Shown: positions 18,590 to 28,338 of the stretch, piece by piece | Layout: the number at the start of each line of letters is the position of its first letter | Numbering within the stretch: the first letter of the stretch is position 1 | Origin: an uncultured Lachnospiraceae bacterium | GTDB taxonomy: Bacteria > Bacillota > Clostridia > Lachnospirales > Lachnospiraceae | NCBI GenBank assembly: GCA_900553355.1 | Contig: USDK01000002.1 | Location: forward strand, 1-64,000 | Length of the DNA: 64,000 nucleotides | Direction of reading: 5' to 3' | Made by a program: the position numbers and the translations under genes | Notes under the pieces: generated by a model | Seen by the model: only the letters and a program-made list of their open reading frames with translations | What the model was told of the DNA's origin: nothing | Database searches by the model: none

Positions 18590-19963
18590 ATGCCAAAGGA
18601 ATATAGAACCATACAGGAAGTTGCCGGACCGCTGATGATGGTAAAAGGAGTCGAGGGCGTAGCCTACGACGAGCTGGGCGAGATCGAGCTTGCAAACGGC
18701 GAGAAGCGCCGCTGTAAGGTACTGGAAGTAGATGGGGATACTGTAGTTGTACAGCTCTATGAAAATGCTGCCGGTATCAACTTAAGCAACAGTAAGGTAC
18801 GTTTTCTGGGACGAAGCATGGAGCTTGGCGTATCCGGAGACATGCTGGGACGTGTCTTTGACGGACTGGGACGTCCCATTGATGACGGCCCGGAGATTCT
18901 TCCGGAAGAAAGAAGAGATATTAACGGTCTGCCTATGAACCCGGCAGCCCGTGTTTATCCGTCTGAGTTTATCCAGACCGGTGTATCTGCCATCGACGGA
19001 CTGAACACACTGGTCCGTGGGCAGAAACTGCCGATTTTCTCCTGTTCTGGTCTGCCCCATTCACAGCTGGCGGCACAGATTGCAAGGCAGGCAAAAGTCC
19101 GTGGAAAAGATGAAAAATTCGCCGTTGTATTTGCGGCTATGGGTATCACCTTCGAAGAATCCAACTTCTTCGTAGAATCCTTTAAGGAAACAGGAGCCAT
19201 TGACAGAACTGTCCTGTTCGTCAACCTGGCCAACGACCCGGCGGTAGAGCGTATCTCCACGCCTCGTATGGCGCTGACGGCAGCAGAATATCTGGCTTTT
19301 GAAAAAGACATGCACGTTCTGGTCATCCTGACAGATATCACAAACTATGCGGACGCTCTTCGTGAGATTTCCGCTGCGAAAAAGGAGGTCCCGGGACGCC
19401 GTGGATATCCTGGATACATGTACACTGACCTGGCTCAGATGTATGAGCGCGCAGGCCGTCAGAGAGGCAAGACAGGAAGTATCACAATGATTCCGATTCT
19501 GACCATGCCGGAAGACGACAAGACGCATCCGATCCCTGACCTGACAGGTTATATCACCGAGGGCCAGGTTATCCTGAGCCGTGATCTTTACCGGAAGGGC
19601 ATCCAGCCGCCGATCGACGTGCTGCCGTCCCTTTCCCGTCTGAAAGACAAAGGTATCGGCGAAGGAAAGACAAGAGCCGATCACTCCAATACCATGAACC
19701 AGCTGTTTGCGGCTTACTCCCGTGGTAAAGACGCAAAAGAGTTGATGACGATCCTTGGAGAGGCAGCACTGACCGAGATCGACCTGATCTATGCGAAATT
19801 CGCAGATGCATTTGAGAAAGAATATGTAAATCAGGGCTACAATACCGATCGTTCCATTGAAGAGACGCTTGAGATCGGATGGAAGTTACTCTCCATCCTG
19901 CCAAGATCCGAGCTGAAACGTATCGACGACAAGTTCTTAGATGAGTACTATGGTAAACAGTAA
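18590..19963 (+). CDS. ntpB: V/A-type ATP synthase subunit B
   Basis: Non-catalytic nucleotide-site subunit of the head. It has 457 residues. Family signatures are [19 protein letters not shown] (no P-loop, as normal for B), [21 protein letters not shown] and [15 protein letters not shown]. Its ribosome site (AGGAGGA) lies inside the end of ntpA. After its stop codon comes a 225-nt gap, the longest in this otherwise tight operon. Confidence 0.98.
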   Translation: MPKEYRTIQEVAGPLMMVKGVEGVAYDELGEIELANGEKRRCKVLEVDGDTVVVQLYENAAGINLSNSKVRFLGRSMELGVSGDMLGRVFDGLGRPIDDGPEILPEERRDINGLPMNPAARVYPSEFIQTGVSAIDGLNTLVRGQKLPIFSCSGLPHSQLAAQIARQAKVRGKDEKFAVVFAAMGITFEESNFFVESFKETGAIDRTVLFVNLANDPAVERISTPRMALTAAEYLAFEKDMHVLVILTDITNYADALREISAAKKEVPGRRGYPGYMYTDLAQMYERAGRQRGKTGSITMIPILTMPEDDKTHPIPDLTGYITEGQVILSRDLYRKGIQPPIDVLPSLSRLKDKGIGEGKTRADHSNTMNQLFAAYSRGKDAKELMTILGEAALTEIDLIYAKFADAFEKEYVNQGYNTDRSIEETLEIGWKLLSILPRSELKRIDDKFLDEYYGKQ

Positions 19964-19966
19964 GCC

Positions 19967-20145
19967 ATGCACAGACGTACAGGTGTAGCCATGCAGGCTT
20001 GCCTGCAGATGGATACACCTGGGCGGATGTATAGGGCGGACGCCCTCCAGCGGTGCTTGAACACTTGGCGAGGTATTATCGAGCCTAGTGTGAAAGTAGA
20101 TATCCAGAGCGAAAGCGAAGGATATCTTCCGAAAAGATAAGGAAT
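19967..20145 (+). other. Structured, unexplained segment between ntpB and ntpD
   Basis: The gap between ntpB and ntpD (19964-20188) can fold into a series of hairpins. The first (19981-20020) pairs AGGTGTA with TACACCT, CCAT with ATGG, and GCAGGC with GCCTGC. The second (20033-20046) pairs AGGGCG with CGCCCT. The third (20069-20090) pairs CACTTGGC with GCCTAGTG with one mismatch. The fourth (20099-20126) pairs GATATCC with GGATATC and encloses a GC-GAAA-GC tetraloop. An open frame of 57 codons (19967-20140, product MHRRTGVAMQ...) overlaps it but has no clear ribosome site. The segment could be a cis-acting RNA, an inserted small repeat or a remnant. Confidence 0.5.
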
Positions 20146-20188
20146 CAAGCTGGGGCATGGCGTTAAGCAGCAAAAAGGAGGTGGACAT

Positions 20189-20848
20189 ATGGCATCTACG
20201 CAGATCACGCCTACCCGTATGGAACTGACACGGACAAAGAAAAAGCTTGCCACTGCCAGAAGAGGCCACAAGCTTCTGAAGGATAAACGTGACGAGCTGA
20301 TGCGGCAGTTCCTGGATATGGCGAGGGAGAACATGGAGCTCCGTGAAAAAGTAGAAGCCGGAATCCTCTCTGCAAATAAGAATTTTGTCATCGCGAAGGC
20401 CGGAATGGATGAGGCGACTCTGAATACGGCCCTGATGGCTCCGAAGCAGGAGGTCAGCCTGGGGGTTGACAAGAAGAATGTCATGAGTGTAAATATTCCG
20501 GTGTTTGAGACAAAGACCAGGACGGCAGACGCAAATGATATTTATTCCTATGGATTTGCTTTTACGTCCAGCGATCTGGACGGGGCAGTAAAGTCCCTGG
20601 CAGATATCCTGCCGGATATGCTGAAACTTGCGGAGAGGGAGAAAGCGTGCCAGCTGATGGCGGCAGAGATCGAGAAGACCAGACGCCGCGTCAATGCATT
20701 GGAACACGTGATTATTCCGGAAGCACAGGAAACGATCAAGTATATTTCGATGAAGCTGGATGAAAATGAGAGAAGCTCTCAGATCCGGCTGATGAAAGTA
20801 AAAGATATGATGCTGGAGGAGGCTCATCATTACAGCGAGAGAGCTTAA
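20189..20848 (+). CDS. ntpD: V/A-type ATP synthase subunit D
   Basis: Central rotor shaft inserted in the A3B3 head. It has 219 residues in two long antiparallel helices. The N-terminus ITPTRMELTRTKKKLATARRG is the family signature, and a C-terminal helix contains RRRVNALEHVIIP-type sequence. AAAGGAGGTGG precedes the ATG. It is the last gene of the operon and is followed by a strong terminator. The gap upstream is described separately. Confidence 0.97.
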   Translation: MASTQITPTRMELTRTKKKLATARRGHKLLKDKRDELMRQFLDMARENMELREKVEAGILSANKNFVIAKAGMDEATLNTALMAPKQEVSLGVDKKNVMSVNIPVFETKTRTADANDIYSYGFAFTSSDLDGAVKSLADILPDMLKLAEREKACQLMAAEIEKTRRRVNALEHVIIPEAQETIKYISMKLDENERSSQIRLMKVKDMMLEEAHHYSERA

Positions 20849-20871
20849 AACAGCAGAAGGACGAAAGAAAG

Positions 20872-20915
20872 GCGCCGCAGGCTCACCCTAAAAAGGGGAG
20901 GCTGCGGCGTTTTTC
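20872..20915 (+). terminator. Terminator of the V-type ATPase operon
   Basis: GC-rich stem (CGCCGCAG ... CTCACCCT against AGGGGAG ... CTGCGGCG), an A-rich loop and a TTTTT tail, 23 nt after the ntpD stop codon. Confidence 0.9.
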
Positions 20916-21061
20916 TTTGGCAAAGAAAAGTATGAAGAATCTGGATTGTTTTTCTTTTGCACTTATGATAATCTATAATCATCTATCCGGTAAAAGCCGG
21001 TTCTGAATTTCTTTTATTCTTATTTTTTCAATTCTACATTTCTAAAAGGAGGAATCTGTCT

Positions 21062-22054
21062 ATGAAGAAATCTCTCAAATCCTATTTTCCAATGATCCGT
21101 TCAAAAGAAGAAATCCGTCTTATCATCCGGGGAAATCTGCGGCTGGAAGAATTGTTCCAAAGCTGGACTTTAGAACAGCAGGAAGAATTTTTAGACTTTT
21201 GTTCCGGGAACCGGGGCGTCAAGATTTTGTACGACTCGTTTTTTAAAGAAATACTGAACCCGGAAATATCTCCGGAGCGGCTGAATGAATTATTATCTCT
21301 TATCCTGGGGCAGCAGGTGAAAATTCTTCAGGTACTTCCCAATGATTCTACCCGGATTGCGGATGAGAGTTCCCTGGTTATCATGGATATCGTGGTGGAG
21401 CTGGAGGATCACAGTATCGCGAATGTAGAAGTACAAAAAATCGGTTATAGATTTTCGGGCCATAGAAGTGCGTGTTATTCGGCAGATCTTTTGCTGCGTC
21501 AATATAAAAGGATCCGGGGAGAAAGGGGAAGGGCATTCAGCTATCGGGATATCCATAAGGTATATACCATTGTATTTTTTGAGAAAAGCCCGAAAGAATT
21601 TCGCAGATATAAGGAGGGCTGTATCCATCATTTTACCCAGGTGTCAGATACGGGTGTAAAACTAGATCTTCTGCAGGAATTTTGTTTTGTCAGTCTTGAC
21701 ATCTTCCAGGAACTTCTGCACAATAAAGGTATCAGAAACAAGCTGGATGCATGGCTTACGTTTTTAAGTGTGGACGATCCGGAAACGATAGAAGCATTAC
21801 TTGACCAGTACCCGGAATTCAGGAAGTTTTATCAGGAAATCTATGAGCTGTGCCGGAATGTGGAAAGGGTGATGGGTATGTTTTCAGAAGAGTTACGTGA
21901 ACTGGACCGGAATACGGTACAGTTAATGATTGATGAAATGCAGGAAGAGATCGATGCGCTGAAAAAGGAGCGAGAAGAAGCGAAGCAAGAAGCCGCGGAG
22001 CTTAAGAAGAAGCTGGCAGCGTATGAAAAAGCTTCTGAAAATGGACAAGGATAA
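21062..22054 (+). CDS. Rpn-family PD-(D/E)XK nuclease protein
   Basis: Related to recombination-promoting nucleases, often annotated as transposase-like. The protein has 330 residues. The nuclease core shows D109 (VIMDIVVELED) and E123-V-Q125 (NVEVQ), the D...ExQ form of the motif usual in this family. A coiled coil of Lys/Glu repeats ends the protein (from about residue 290). AAAGGAGG precedes the ATG. A terminator follows, so the gene stands alone. No inverted terminal repeats or target duplications were seen, so I do not call a mobile element. Confidence 0.85.
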   Translation: MKKSLKSYFPMIRSKEEIRLIIRGNLRLEELFQSWTLEQQEEFLDFCSGNRGVKILYDSFFKEILNPEISPERLNELLSLILGQQVKILQVLPNDSTRIADESSLVIMDIVVELEDHSIANVEVQKIGYRFSGHRSACYSADLLLRQYKRIRGERGRAFSYRDIHKVYTIVFFEKSPKEFRRYKEGCIHHFTQVSDTGVKLDLLQEFCFVSLDIFQELLHNKGIRNKLDAWLTFLSVDDPETIEALLDQYPEFRKFYQEIYELCRNVERVMGMFSEELRELDRNTVQLMIDEMQEEIDALKKEREEAKQEAAELKKKLAAYEKASENGQG

Positions 22055-22069
22055 TACATATGTGATAAG

Positions 22070-22106
22070 AAATCCTGCGCAGGCGGATGGCCCGGGCAGG
22101 ATTTTT
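22070..22106 (+). terminator. Terminator after the Rpn-family gene
   Basis: AAATCCTGC pairs with GCAGGATTT around a GC-rich loop and runs into TTTTTAT. It lies 15 nt after the stop codon. Confidence 0.8.
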
Positions 22107-22151
22107 ATGGTGAAGCAGGCATGATACTTTGTAGGGAGAATGGATAGATAT

Positions 22152-22979
22152 ATGGTAACGATAGAAAGTGAACATTTTTCGATTCCTCAGATCTGTGAAT
22201 CTGGGCAGTGTTTCCGGCTGGATCCGGTGTCTGAGGATACATATGAACTTCTGGCAGGTGACAGATATCTGAAGATCAGCGTGCAATCAGCGGCGGATGA
22301 AGGTGGGGCTGGGAAAACAGTGCTGCACTGTTCGGAAGCAGAGTATGAGGGATACTGGAAAGAGTATTTTGATCTGTCAGTCTCCTACGCGGATTATATT
22401 GCACGGATCGATGATTCGGATGAATATCTGAAAACAGCGGCCGGGGCAGGCAGAGGCATCCGTATTCTGAAACAGGATATCTGGGAAATGATTGTTACAT
22501 TTATCATTTCCCAGCAGAATAACATCCCCAGGATCAAGGGGCTGATCCGGGTGCTGTGCGGAAGATACGGGAGACAGAAAAAGACGCCGGAAGGCAGAAC
22601 CTATGCCGCGTTTCCAGGCTTTGTGGAACTGGCAGGCGCAAAGGAAGAGGACTTAAGGAAACTAAAGTTTGGCTACCGGAGTAAATATATCTGCGGCGCA
22701 GCCAGGATGGCAGCAGAGGGGCAGATAGATCTGGCGGCGCTGGAGTCTATGGATTATGAACATGCCAGGGCAGAGCTGATGAGGCTCCCGGGGATCGGAA
22801 GTAAGGTGGCAGACTGCATCTGTCTGTTTGCCCTGCACCAGATGGACGCGTTCCCGGTAGACACCCATATTCGCAAGGCGTTGGAGCTTCATTATCCAAA
22901 TGGGTTTCCCTTTGAGAGATACCAGGGATGCGCAGGGGTTATGCAGCAGTATATTTTTTATCATGATCTGAAGGAGTAG
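22152..22979 (+). CDS. 8-oxoguanine DNA glycosylase / HhH-GPD family
   Basis: Base-excision repair enzyme that removes oxidised guanine and cuts the abasic site. The N-terminal domain contains SGQCFRLDPV, typical of OGG-type proteins. The helix-hairpin-helix LPGIGSKVADCICLF carries the Schiff-base lysine, and PVDTHI supplies the catalytic aspartate. No C-terminal 4Fe-4S cysteine cluster is present, which separates it from MutY/Nth. The ATG at 22152 gives the usual N-terminus (MVTIESEHF). An ATG at 22140 is directly behind the GGGAGA site and is the alternative. It is followed within 15 nt by crcB. Confidence 0.9.
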   Translation: MVTIESEHFSIPQICESGQCFRLDPVSEDTYELLAGDRYLKISVQSAADEGGAGKTVLHCSEAEYEGYWKEYFDLSVSYADYIARIDDSDEYLKTAAGAGRGIRILKQDIWEMIVTFIISQQNNIPRIKGLIRVLCGRYGRQKKTPEGRTYAAFPGFVELAGAKEEDLRKLKFGYRSKYICGAARMAAEGQIDLAALESMDYEHARAELMRLPGIGSKVADCICLFALHQMDAFPVDTHIRKALELHYPNGFPFERYQGCAGVMQQYIFYHDLKE

Positions 22980-22994
22980 TAGGAGGAAAGAAAC

Positions 22995-23360
22995 ATGACG
23001 GGATTTTTATATGTGGGGGCCGGAGGGGCGCTGGGAGCAGCGCTCCGGTATGCCATCAGCCTGATGCCTTATAGAGGGACATTTCCGCTGCTTACATTGA
23101 TCACAAATGTTATCGGTGCGGCGGTGATCGGCTGTATTGCAGGGGCGGCGGCGCGCCGGGGAATGAATCCGCAGGTGGTGCTCTTCCTGAAAACAGGTGT
23201 GTGCGGCGGCTTTACGACATTTTCAACATTTTCACTGGAGACGTATGAGCTTTTGCATCAGGGACATTACCAGACGGCAGTATTTTATATGGTTCTGAGT
23301 ATGGCCCTCTGTCTGGCAGGAGTGGTCGTGGGGCTGTATCTGGCGGAACGGATCGGGTAA
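22995..23360 (+). CDS. crcB: Fluoride channel/exporter (CrcB/Fluc family)
   Basis: Exports fluoride as a dual-topology dimer in the inner membrane. The 121 residues form four membrane helices with the conserved GGFTTFSTFSLE stretch lining the pore. One gene is present, so a homodimer is expected. AGGAGGAAAG precedes the ATG. There is no room for a fluoride riboswitch between it and the glycosylase gene (15 nt). A weak 6-bp hairpin with a T run at 23462-23480 may end the transcript. Confidence 0.94.
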   Translation: MTGFLYVGAGGALGAALRYAISLMPYRGTFPLLTLITNVIGAAVIGCIAGAAARRGMNPQVVLFLKTGVCGGFTTFSTFSLETYELLHQGHYQTAVFYMVLSMALCLAGVVVGLYLAERIG

Positions 23361-23600
23361 CACGCAGAACTTTACAATGAATATCAGGAGTACGGCGAGA
23401 CTGACGAAAGTAAATAATATGCAACAAAGATTGCGATTGGCGCCACCCTGCTTTTTTCATCAGTAAAAAGTTTACTTTTTGGTATGACAGGTATGGTTTT
23501 TCATATAGCTTTTTCATACAGCCTCTTAAAATAGAAAATAGCAGCATGTTATGATAGACTTAGTGTATGGATAGTTATGGATCCTGAGGAAGAGGTTTGT

Positions 23601-25202
23601 ATGAAATTGTTGAAACTTGTGATAGTAGATGATGAACCGATCTTGTTAAGAGGGCTTTTGGATACCTATGACTGGGCCGGAATGGGATTTAAGGTGGCAG
23701 GTACGGCCCAGAGCGGAAAACAGGCGATCGAGGTGATTAAAGAGGTGAAGCCCCATGTAGTGCTGACGGATATCCGGATGAAGCAGATTACAGGGCTTAT
23801 GGTGATGGAAGAGATCCAGAAGACGGATCAGGAGTGTCTCTTTGTAGTACTGAGCGCCTACAGAGACTTTGATTATGCACAGCAGGCCTGTGATCTGGGA
23901 GCCTATGCCTACCTTTTGAAACCGATCGAGGAAGAAAAGCTCCGGGAGACAATGGAAAGTGCATACCGGACATGCATGGAACAGATGGAGCAGGATGCCC
24001 GGATGGAAAGTTGGGAAAATCTTCTGGTGAAAGATCGGATCAGTTTTCAGCAGATTATTGTACAGAAATATGTCCGGGATGCGATAACGGAGGAAAAAGT
24101 AAAAGAGGTGTTTGAAACTCTGGGAGATCTGCCGGGAAATGAGGAGCGTTTCATTACCGTATATGTGGATATCGATCTGGCTTATAAGATCACAAACTCT
24201 TTAGAGTATGAGGCGGCGCGGTTTACGGTGCTGAAGCATCTGGAAGAAGTGATTGGAAGCTGTTTTCATTTCTGGAGGACAGAAGGACCGGATCATGGGA
24301 GCACCTTTATCATCCGGACAAAGGATAAGAGAGCGGTTCCCAGGCTGAAAGAAATGCTGGAAAAGGTGAAAGAGCAGGAGAAGAGTCCAGTGGTGGCGGC
24401 AATCTCGAAGCCCTACAAGGGGATCGGAGGGATCAAGAGAAGCTTTCGGGAGGCGCAGAGCCTGTCGGGGATTGCCAGTATGTCCGGCGCCAGTGCCTTT
24501 ACTGTATCGGAGGAAATAGAAGCAGCGGAGACAGACCTGCTTTCGGGAGCCTATATAGATATCGATAAGCAGATTGTGAATGCAGTCCGGAAAAACAGCA
24601 GCAGCGAGTTGAAGGAAGCGTTTATCCAGTTTCTATACGGGCTTCCTGATGAGGAAGAGCAGCAGTGTAAATATCTGCACCGGATGATGCTTAAGACGGA
24701 ATTTATGCTGCAGGACAGCTACGGTCTTACAAAAGAAATCCAGGAAGAGTTTCGAAACTATTATGACAATCTGAGCAGCCTGAATGCAGCCAGGATGGTG
24801 GATGTCTGCTATCGGATTTTGGTGGATGCACTGGAGGAACGGAAGAAAGAAGTACAGCAGGATGAGACCAGGTATTTTAAAGAATACATGTCGGAGGCGG
24901 TGGAGTATATCGAGGAACATCTGCAGGACGAGGAGCTGTCCATTGTCTCGGTGGCAGGGCATGTATATTTAAATCCGGTATATTTTGGCAGAGTATTTAA
25001 AAATACGTTTCACATGACATTTAAAAAGTATCTGATGAAGCAGAGAATGGAGAGGGCAAAGACGCTGCTGGAGAAGGAAAACAGGAGTATCGGGGATATC
25101 TGCGAGGCAGTCGGCATCCATAATCCTTCCTATTTTTCACACCTGTTTAAGCAGTATACAGGGAAGCTTCCCAGTGAATATAAAAAGGAATATGAGGGAT
25201 AA
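23601..25202 (+). CDS. Response regulator with AraC-type DNA-binding domain (YesN-like)
   Basis: Output half of a two-component system. A receiver domain comes first, with acidic residues VDDEP and phosphoacceptor D57 (VLTDIRMK). A middle region of about 280 residues is followed by an AraC-type double HTH at about 430-533 (LSIVSVAGHVYLNPVYFGRV and SIGDICEAVGIHNPSYFSHLF). The ATG at 23601 is chosen since GAGGAAGAGG lies 5 nt upstream. An in-frame ATG at 23577 lacks a site. The gene leads an operon with the YesM-type kinase and a lipoprotein. Likely target: the ABC importer promoter near 28340. Confidence 0.93.
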   Translation: MKLLKLVIVDDEPILLRGLLDTYDWAGMGFKVAGTAQSGKQAIEVIKEVKPHVVLTDIRMKQITGLMVMEEIQKTDQECLFVVLSAYRDFDYAQQACDLGAYAYLLKPIEEEKLRETMESAYRTCMEQMEQDARMESWENLLVKDRISFQQIIVQKYVRDAITEEKVKEVFETLGDLPGNEERFITVYVDIDLAYKITNSLEYEAARFTVLKHLEEVIGSCFHFWRTEGPDHGSTFIIRTKDKRAVPRLKEMLEKVKEQEKSPVVAAISKPYKGIGGIKRSFREAQSLSGIASMSGASAFTVSEEIEAAETDLLSGAYIDIDKQIVNAVRKNSSSELKEAFIQFLYGLPDEEEQQCKYLHRMMLKTEFMLQDSYGLTKEIQEEFRNYYDNLSSLNAARMVDVCYRILVDALEERKKEVQQDETRYFKEYMSEAVEYIEEHLQDEELSIVSVAGHVYLNPVYFGRVFKNTFHMTFKKYLMKQRMERAKTLLEKENRSIGDICEAVGIHNPSYFSHLFKQYTGKLPSEYKKEYEG

Positions 25203-25215
25203 GAAAGAGAAACAG

Positions 25216-26997
25216 ATGGAAAAGAAAAAATCGGGCATACAAAGACGGTATCTGAGGTATACGATCGCCCTGCTGGGACTGGCGCTTCTGCTTTCCAGTC
25301 TGGGCGTGGGAATCTGTGTCAAGGTCAGGCTTACGAACACGGTCATCGATAAATATGAGTTTATGACAGAGCGGATGGGACTGACTCTGGAAAATCTGTT
25401 TCAGCAGAGCGATGAGGCGACGGCAGAATGTATTCTGGATGAGGATGTACAGCAGAGCCTGAGGAACCGGGGAATGGAAGAGGTAAGCCATATTGCGCTG
25501 AGTAAGTATTTTGCCTATGCAGACCTGGAACATATCGCAGATTACTGCTATATGGACAATAAGGGAAATGTGTACAGCAAGTCTTATACAGATGTGACCA
25601 GCCAGGATATCAAGGACAGTGGGTTTGAGGATTATCTGAGCGGAGAGTACGCTAAGACAACCTGGTTCTGGACAAAAGACACATTATTTGGTACGGGAGA
25701 AGAGGCTTTGTTTATCGGAAGATATGTCAGAAGCAAGGATTATCATCATGAACCAGGAATGCTGTTCTTCAAAATGGATGCCATGTTCCTCCAGGAGGTC
25801 ACGGGAATGGGACAGGAGCTGACGGACGAGGCAGAGGTAGGAATTGTAGATGTGAACGGAAATTTCTGCCTTTCTTCGCTTCCAGAGGGGACTCAGATGG
25901 GAGAGGAGCGTCAGAAAGAGATTGGTTTTCGGATCGACGGAGATATGGAAGCCGGCATGTTCCTGGAAGGAGAACGAATAGAAGGCGGGGCACTTTCGGC
26001 CTACCGGGATCCAGACAGTGGCCTTGTGGTGTTTTCCTTTATCCCGAACAGGGTGTTGAACCAGGGGTTGTTTCCGGTACTTGCCGCCCTGGGGCTGATT
26101 TATCTGCTGGTGATCGCGGTTGCGGTGGTTTTAAGTATTTATTTTTCCCGCAGGTTTACCAGGCCGATCCGGGAGATCCAGGCGGCCATGACAGAATTTG
26201 ACGGAACTCGTTTTGACAGGACTATTGAACTGCATACCAATACAGAGCTGGACGAGATCGGGCATTCTTATAATGAAATGTTACGCAATATCGAAAAGCT
26301 GCTGGAAGAAATCAAATCTCAGGAGCGTGAGCTGAGAACATCAGAGCTTAATATGCTGATCAGTCAGATTAATCCACATTTTCTTTATAATACGCTGGAT
26401 ACCATCTATATGCTGGCCAGGATCAATAAGGAAGAGACGACCATGCGGATGATACAGGCGCTGTCAAAATACCTGAGGCTGTCGCTGAGTAAGGGCGAAG
26501 ACATTGTGACGGTGGAAGATGAGCTGGAAAATGTCAAAAGCTATATGGAGATCCAGCAGATCCGCAATGAGAATCTGTTTACTTATGAAATTGACTGCCA
26601 GGTTGATGGGGCACATACCTGGGTATTAAAGCTGATCCTTCAGCCGCTGGTGGAAAACGCAGTGAAATATGGCTTCCAGGATATTTTTGAAGGCGGTCTG
26701 ATTAGAATAGAAGTATGGATGGAAGATAAATTTCTCTGCCTTAGCGTTTATAACAGCGGAACGCCGATTGAAACGGCTATGGAAACCAGGATTAATGGCA
26801 TGAAAGAGATGCAGCTGTCAGAATTGAAAGGGTGTTTTCCGGACCGTGGGCAAGGTTATGGAGTGGTAAATATTGTGACCCGGCTCAGGCTGAAGTATGG
26901 GGATGAAACCGTGTTCTGCTGCAGGGCAGAGGAAAATGGAACGAAGTTTACGATTAAAATTCCCGGAGGAGGAAGGCGAAAGGAAGATGAACAATAG
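25216..26997 (+). CDS. Sensor histidine kinase (YesM/LytS-like)
   Basis: Membrane sensor kinase partner of the preceding regulator. It has 593 residues. The first membrane helix (LRYTIALLGLALLLSSLGVG) is followed by an extracellular sensing domain of about 240 residues and a second helix (LAALGLIYLLVIAVAVVLSI). A HAMP linker, the His-kinase box INPHFLYNTLDTIYM and a HATPase domain (LVENAVKYG, GQGYGVVNI) complete it. The start is not certain: ATG at 25216 has AAAGAGA 5 nt upstream, and ATG at 25192 overlaps the regulator gene. It overlaps the next gene by 11 nt. Confidence 0.92.
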   Translation: MEKKKSGIQRRYLRYTIALLGLALLLSSLGVGICVKVRLTNTVIDKYEFMTERMGLTLENLFQQSDEATAECILDEDVQQSLRNRGMEEVSHIALSKYFAYADLEHIADYCYMDNKGNVYSKSYTDVTSQDIKDSGFEDYLSGEYAKTTWFWTKDTLFGTGEEALFIGRYVRSKDYHHEPGMLFFKMDAMFLQEVTGMGQELTDEAEVGIVDVNGNFCLSSLPEGTQMGEERQKEIGFRIDGDMEAGMFLEGERIEGGALSAYRDPDSGLVVFSFIPNRVLNQGLFPVLAALGLIYLLVIAVAVVLSIYFSRRFTRPIREIQAAMTEFDGTRFDRTIELHTNTELDEIGHSYNEMLRNIEKLLEEIKSQERELRTSELNMLISQINPHFLYNTLDTIYMLARINKEETTMRMIQALSKYLRLSLSKGEDIVTVEDELENVKSYMEIQQIRNENLFTYEIDCQVDGAHTWVLKLILQPLVENAVKYGFQDIFEGGLIRIEVWMEDKFLCLSVYNSGTPIETAMETRINGMKEMQLSELKGCFPDRGQGYGVVNIVTRLRLKYGDETVFCCRAEENGTKFTIKIPGGGRRKEDEQ

Positions 26998-28279
26998 TGA
27001 ACATAAGAGGGCGGCAGTGCAGGCAGCGCTGATACCGCTGATATTTTCTGTGACACTGGCAGGGTGTGCTGCTCAGGCAGAGCCAAGAGAGGACAGCCGG
27101 GAAGAAGTGGCGATACCAATGGAGCTGATTGTGGATACTTCTACCGGAAATAAAAACGAAGAAAATGTGATCCAGGCTTTCAATAAGATTTACAAGGGAA
27201 AATGGCATGCGGATGTGGAGTGGGTCATGGAGACGGAAGAGGAATACCGCCAGAATTTAAAACGGCAGAATGTGACGGATACGCTGCCTGCCGTGATCAC
27301 GGATCTTCGGATGCTGCCGGCCCTTTACTATATGATGATTCAGGATGGGAGGATCGAAGAGCTTTCCTCTTATATTGAAAGCGATGAAGAATGGAAGGAT
27401 ATGATAGAGCCTGCGGTGCTAAGATCCTGCAGCGAGGAAGACGGAAGCATATACTTAGGGCCTGTCAGTACGGCGGCTTTTTCCTGCTCTGGTATGTTCT
27501 GGAACGAAGAGCTGTTTGCCCAGGCAGGGATACAAGAATTTCCCCAGACCTGGGAAGAATTCTGGGACTGCTGTGAGCGGCTTGAAAATGCAGGGATCAC
27601 TCCGCTTGCGCTGCACACAGAAGGCACCGGCTGGGCGCCTATGCTGATTGCCACGGCAGAAGCAGGGTCCACAGAAGCAGGTGCGGAATTTATGCAGCAG
27701 TTTTATCCAGAAAGTTATCAGACGGAGGGAGGGGTCCGGATTGCCCAGACCTTACAGCGGCTGTTATCTTATACCACCAAAGATGCGATGTACTCGGATT
27801 TTGATGTGGCCTATGAAAATTTTTTCGCGGGGAAGGCAGCGATGATTCCCAACGGATACTGGATGATGGATCAGATTCCGGAAGAATGGCAGGACCGGGT
27901 ACGGTTTTCAGCGTTTCCCGAAAACTGTATGGTGTCATCCCCGGAAACCTTTGGATGGGCTATCGTGTCTAGTTATGACGAAGAAGTAAAAGAAGGCGCA
28001 GCGGCGCTTTTGAAGCTTCGAACTCAGATGGATCTGGAACAGAGAGAAGAATTGTTTGCAAAGGATAGTGAGAATCTGATACCGGCAGAGAAGGATTATA
28101 TAGAAGCGTACAAAAGGGAGCCCAGCCTGGTTCCCAATTACCAGGTGAAGTGGAATCCAATCCTGCAGGAGGAGACGCTGGGTGAGATCCTGCCTAAGCT
28201 TGCGCTGGGGGAGATCAGTCCGGAAGAATTTACAAAGATTGAAGATGAGAGTATCCGGGAGTTTGAAGAAGAGCAGTGA
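26987..28279 (+). CDS. Solute-binding lipoprotein linked to the YesM/YesN system
   Basis: Extracellular sugar-type binding protein (family 1) of 430 residues. The signal peptide ends in the lipobox LAGC with the lipidated C27. Family features such as TWEEFWDCCERLENAGITPLAL and a GYWM-type ligand loop (AMIPNGYWMMDQ) are visible. The start codon lies inside the kinase gene and the frames overlap by 11 nt, so it is made with the kinase rather than with transport genes. It may present ligand to the sensor kinase. It could also serve the importer encoded next, which has its own binding protein. Confidence 0.9.
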   Translation: MNNSEHKRAAVQAALIPLIFSVTLAGCAAQAEPREDSREEVAIPMELIVDTSTGNKNEENVIQAFNKIYKGKWHADVEWVMETEEEYRQNLKRQNVTDTLPAVITDLRMLPALYYMMIQDGRIEELSSYIESDEEWKDMIEPAVLRSCSEEDGSIYLGPVSTAAFSCSGMFWNEELFAQAGIQEFPQTWEEFWDCCERLENAGITPLALHTEGTGWAPMLIATAEAGSTEAGAEFMQQFYPESYQTEGGVRIAQTLQRLLSYTTKDAMYSDFDVAYENFFAGKAAMIPNGYWMMDQIPEEWQDRVRFSAFPENCMVSSPETFGWAIVSSYDEEVKEGAAALLKLRTQMDLEQREELFAKDSENLIPAEKDYIEAYKREPSLVPNYQVKWNPILQEETLGEILPKLALGEISPEEFTKIEDESIREFEEEQ

Positions 28280-28338
28280 GGTGGTATTTTTTTTGATATT
28301 TCTGGTTTGGGATTTGATAACGCGCGCGAGCCTGAGAT

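Noticed and set aside
21062..22054. Rpn-family gene as part of a mobile element
   Set aside because: No terminal inverted repeats, target duplications or partner genes are visible, and a normal terminator follows.
22979..22995. Fluoride riboswitch before crcB
   Set aside because: Only 15 nt separate crcB from the glycosylase gene, too short for the structure.
28310..28330. CcpA (cre) site before the ABC importer
   Set aside because: The stretch TGATAACGCGCGCGA misses the conserved A at position 4 and the symmetric half, so the match is poor.
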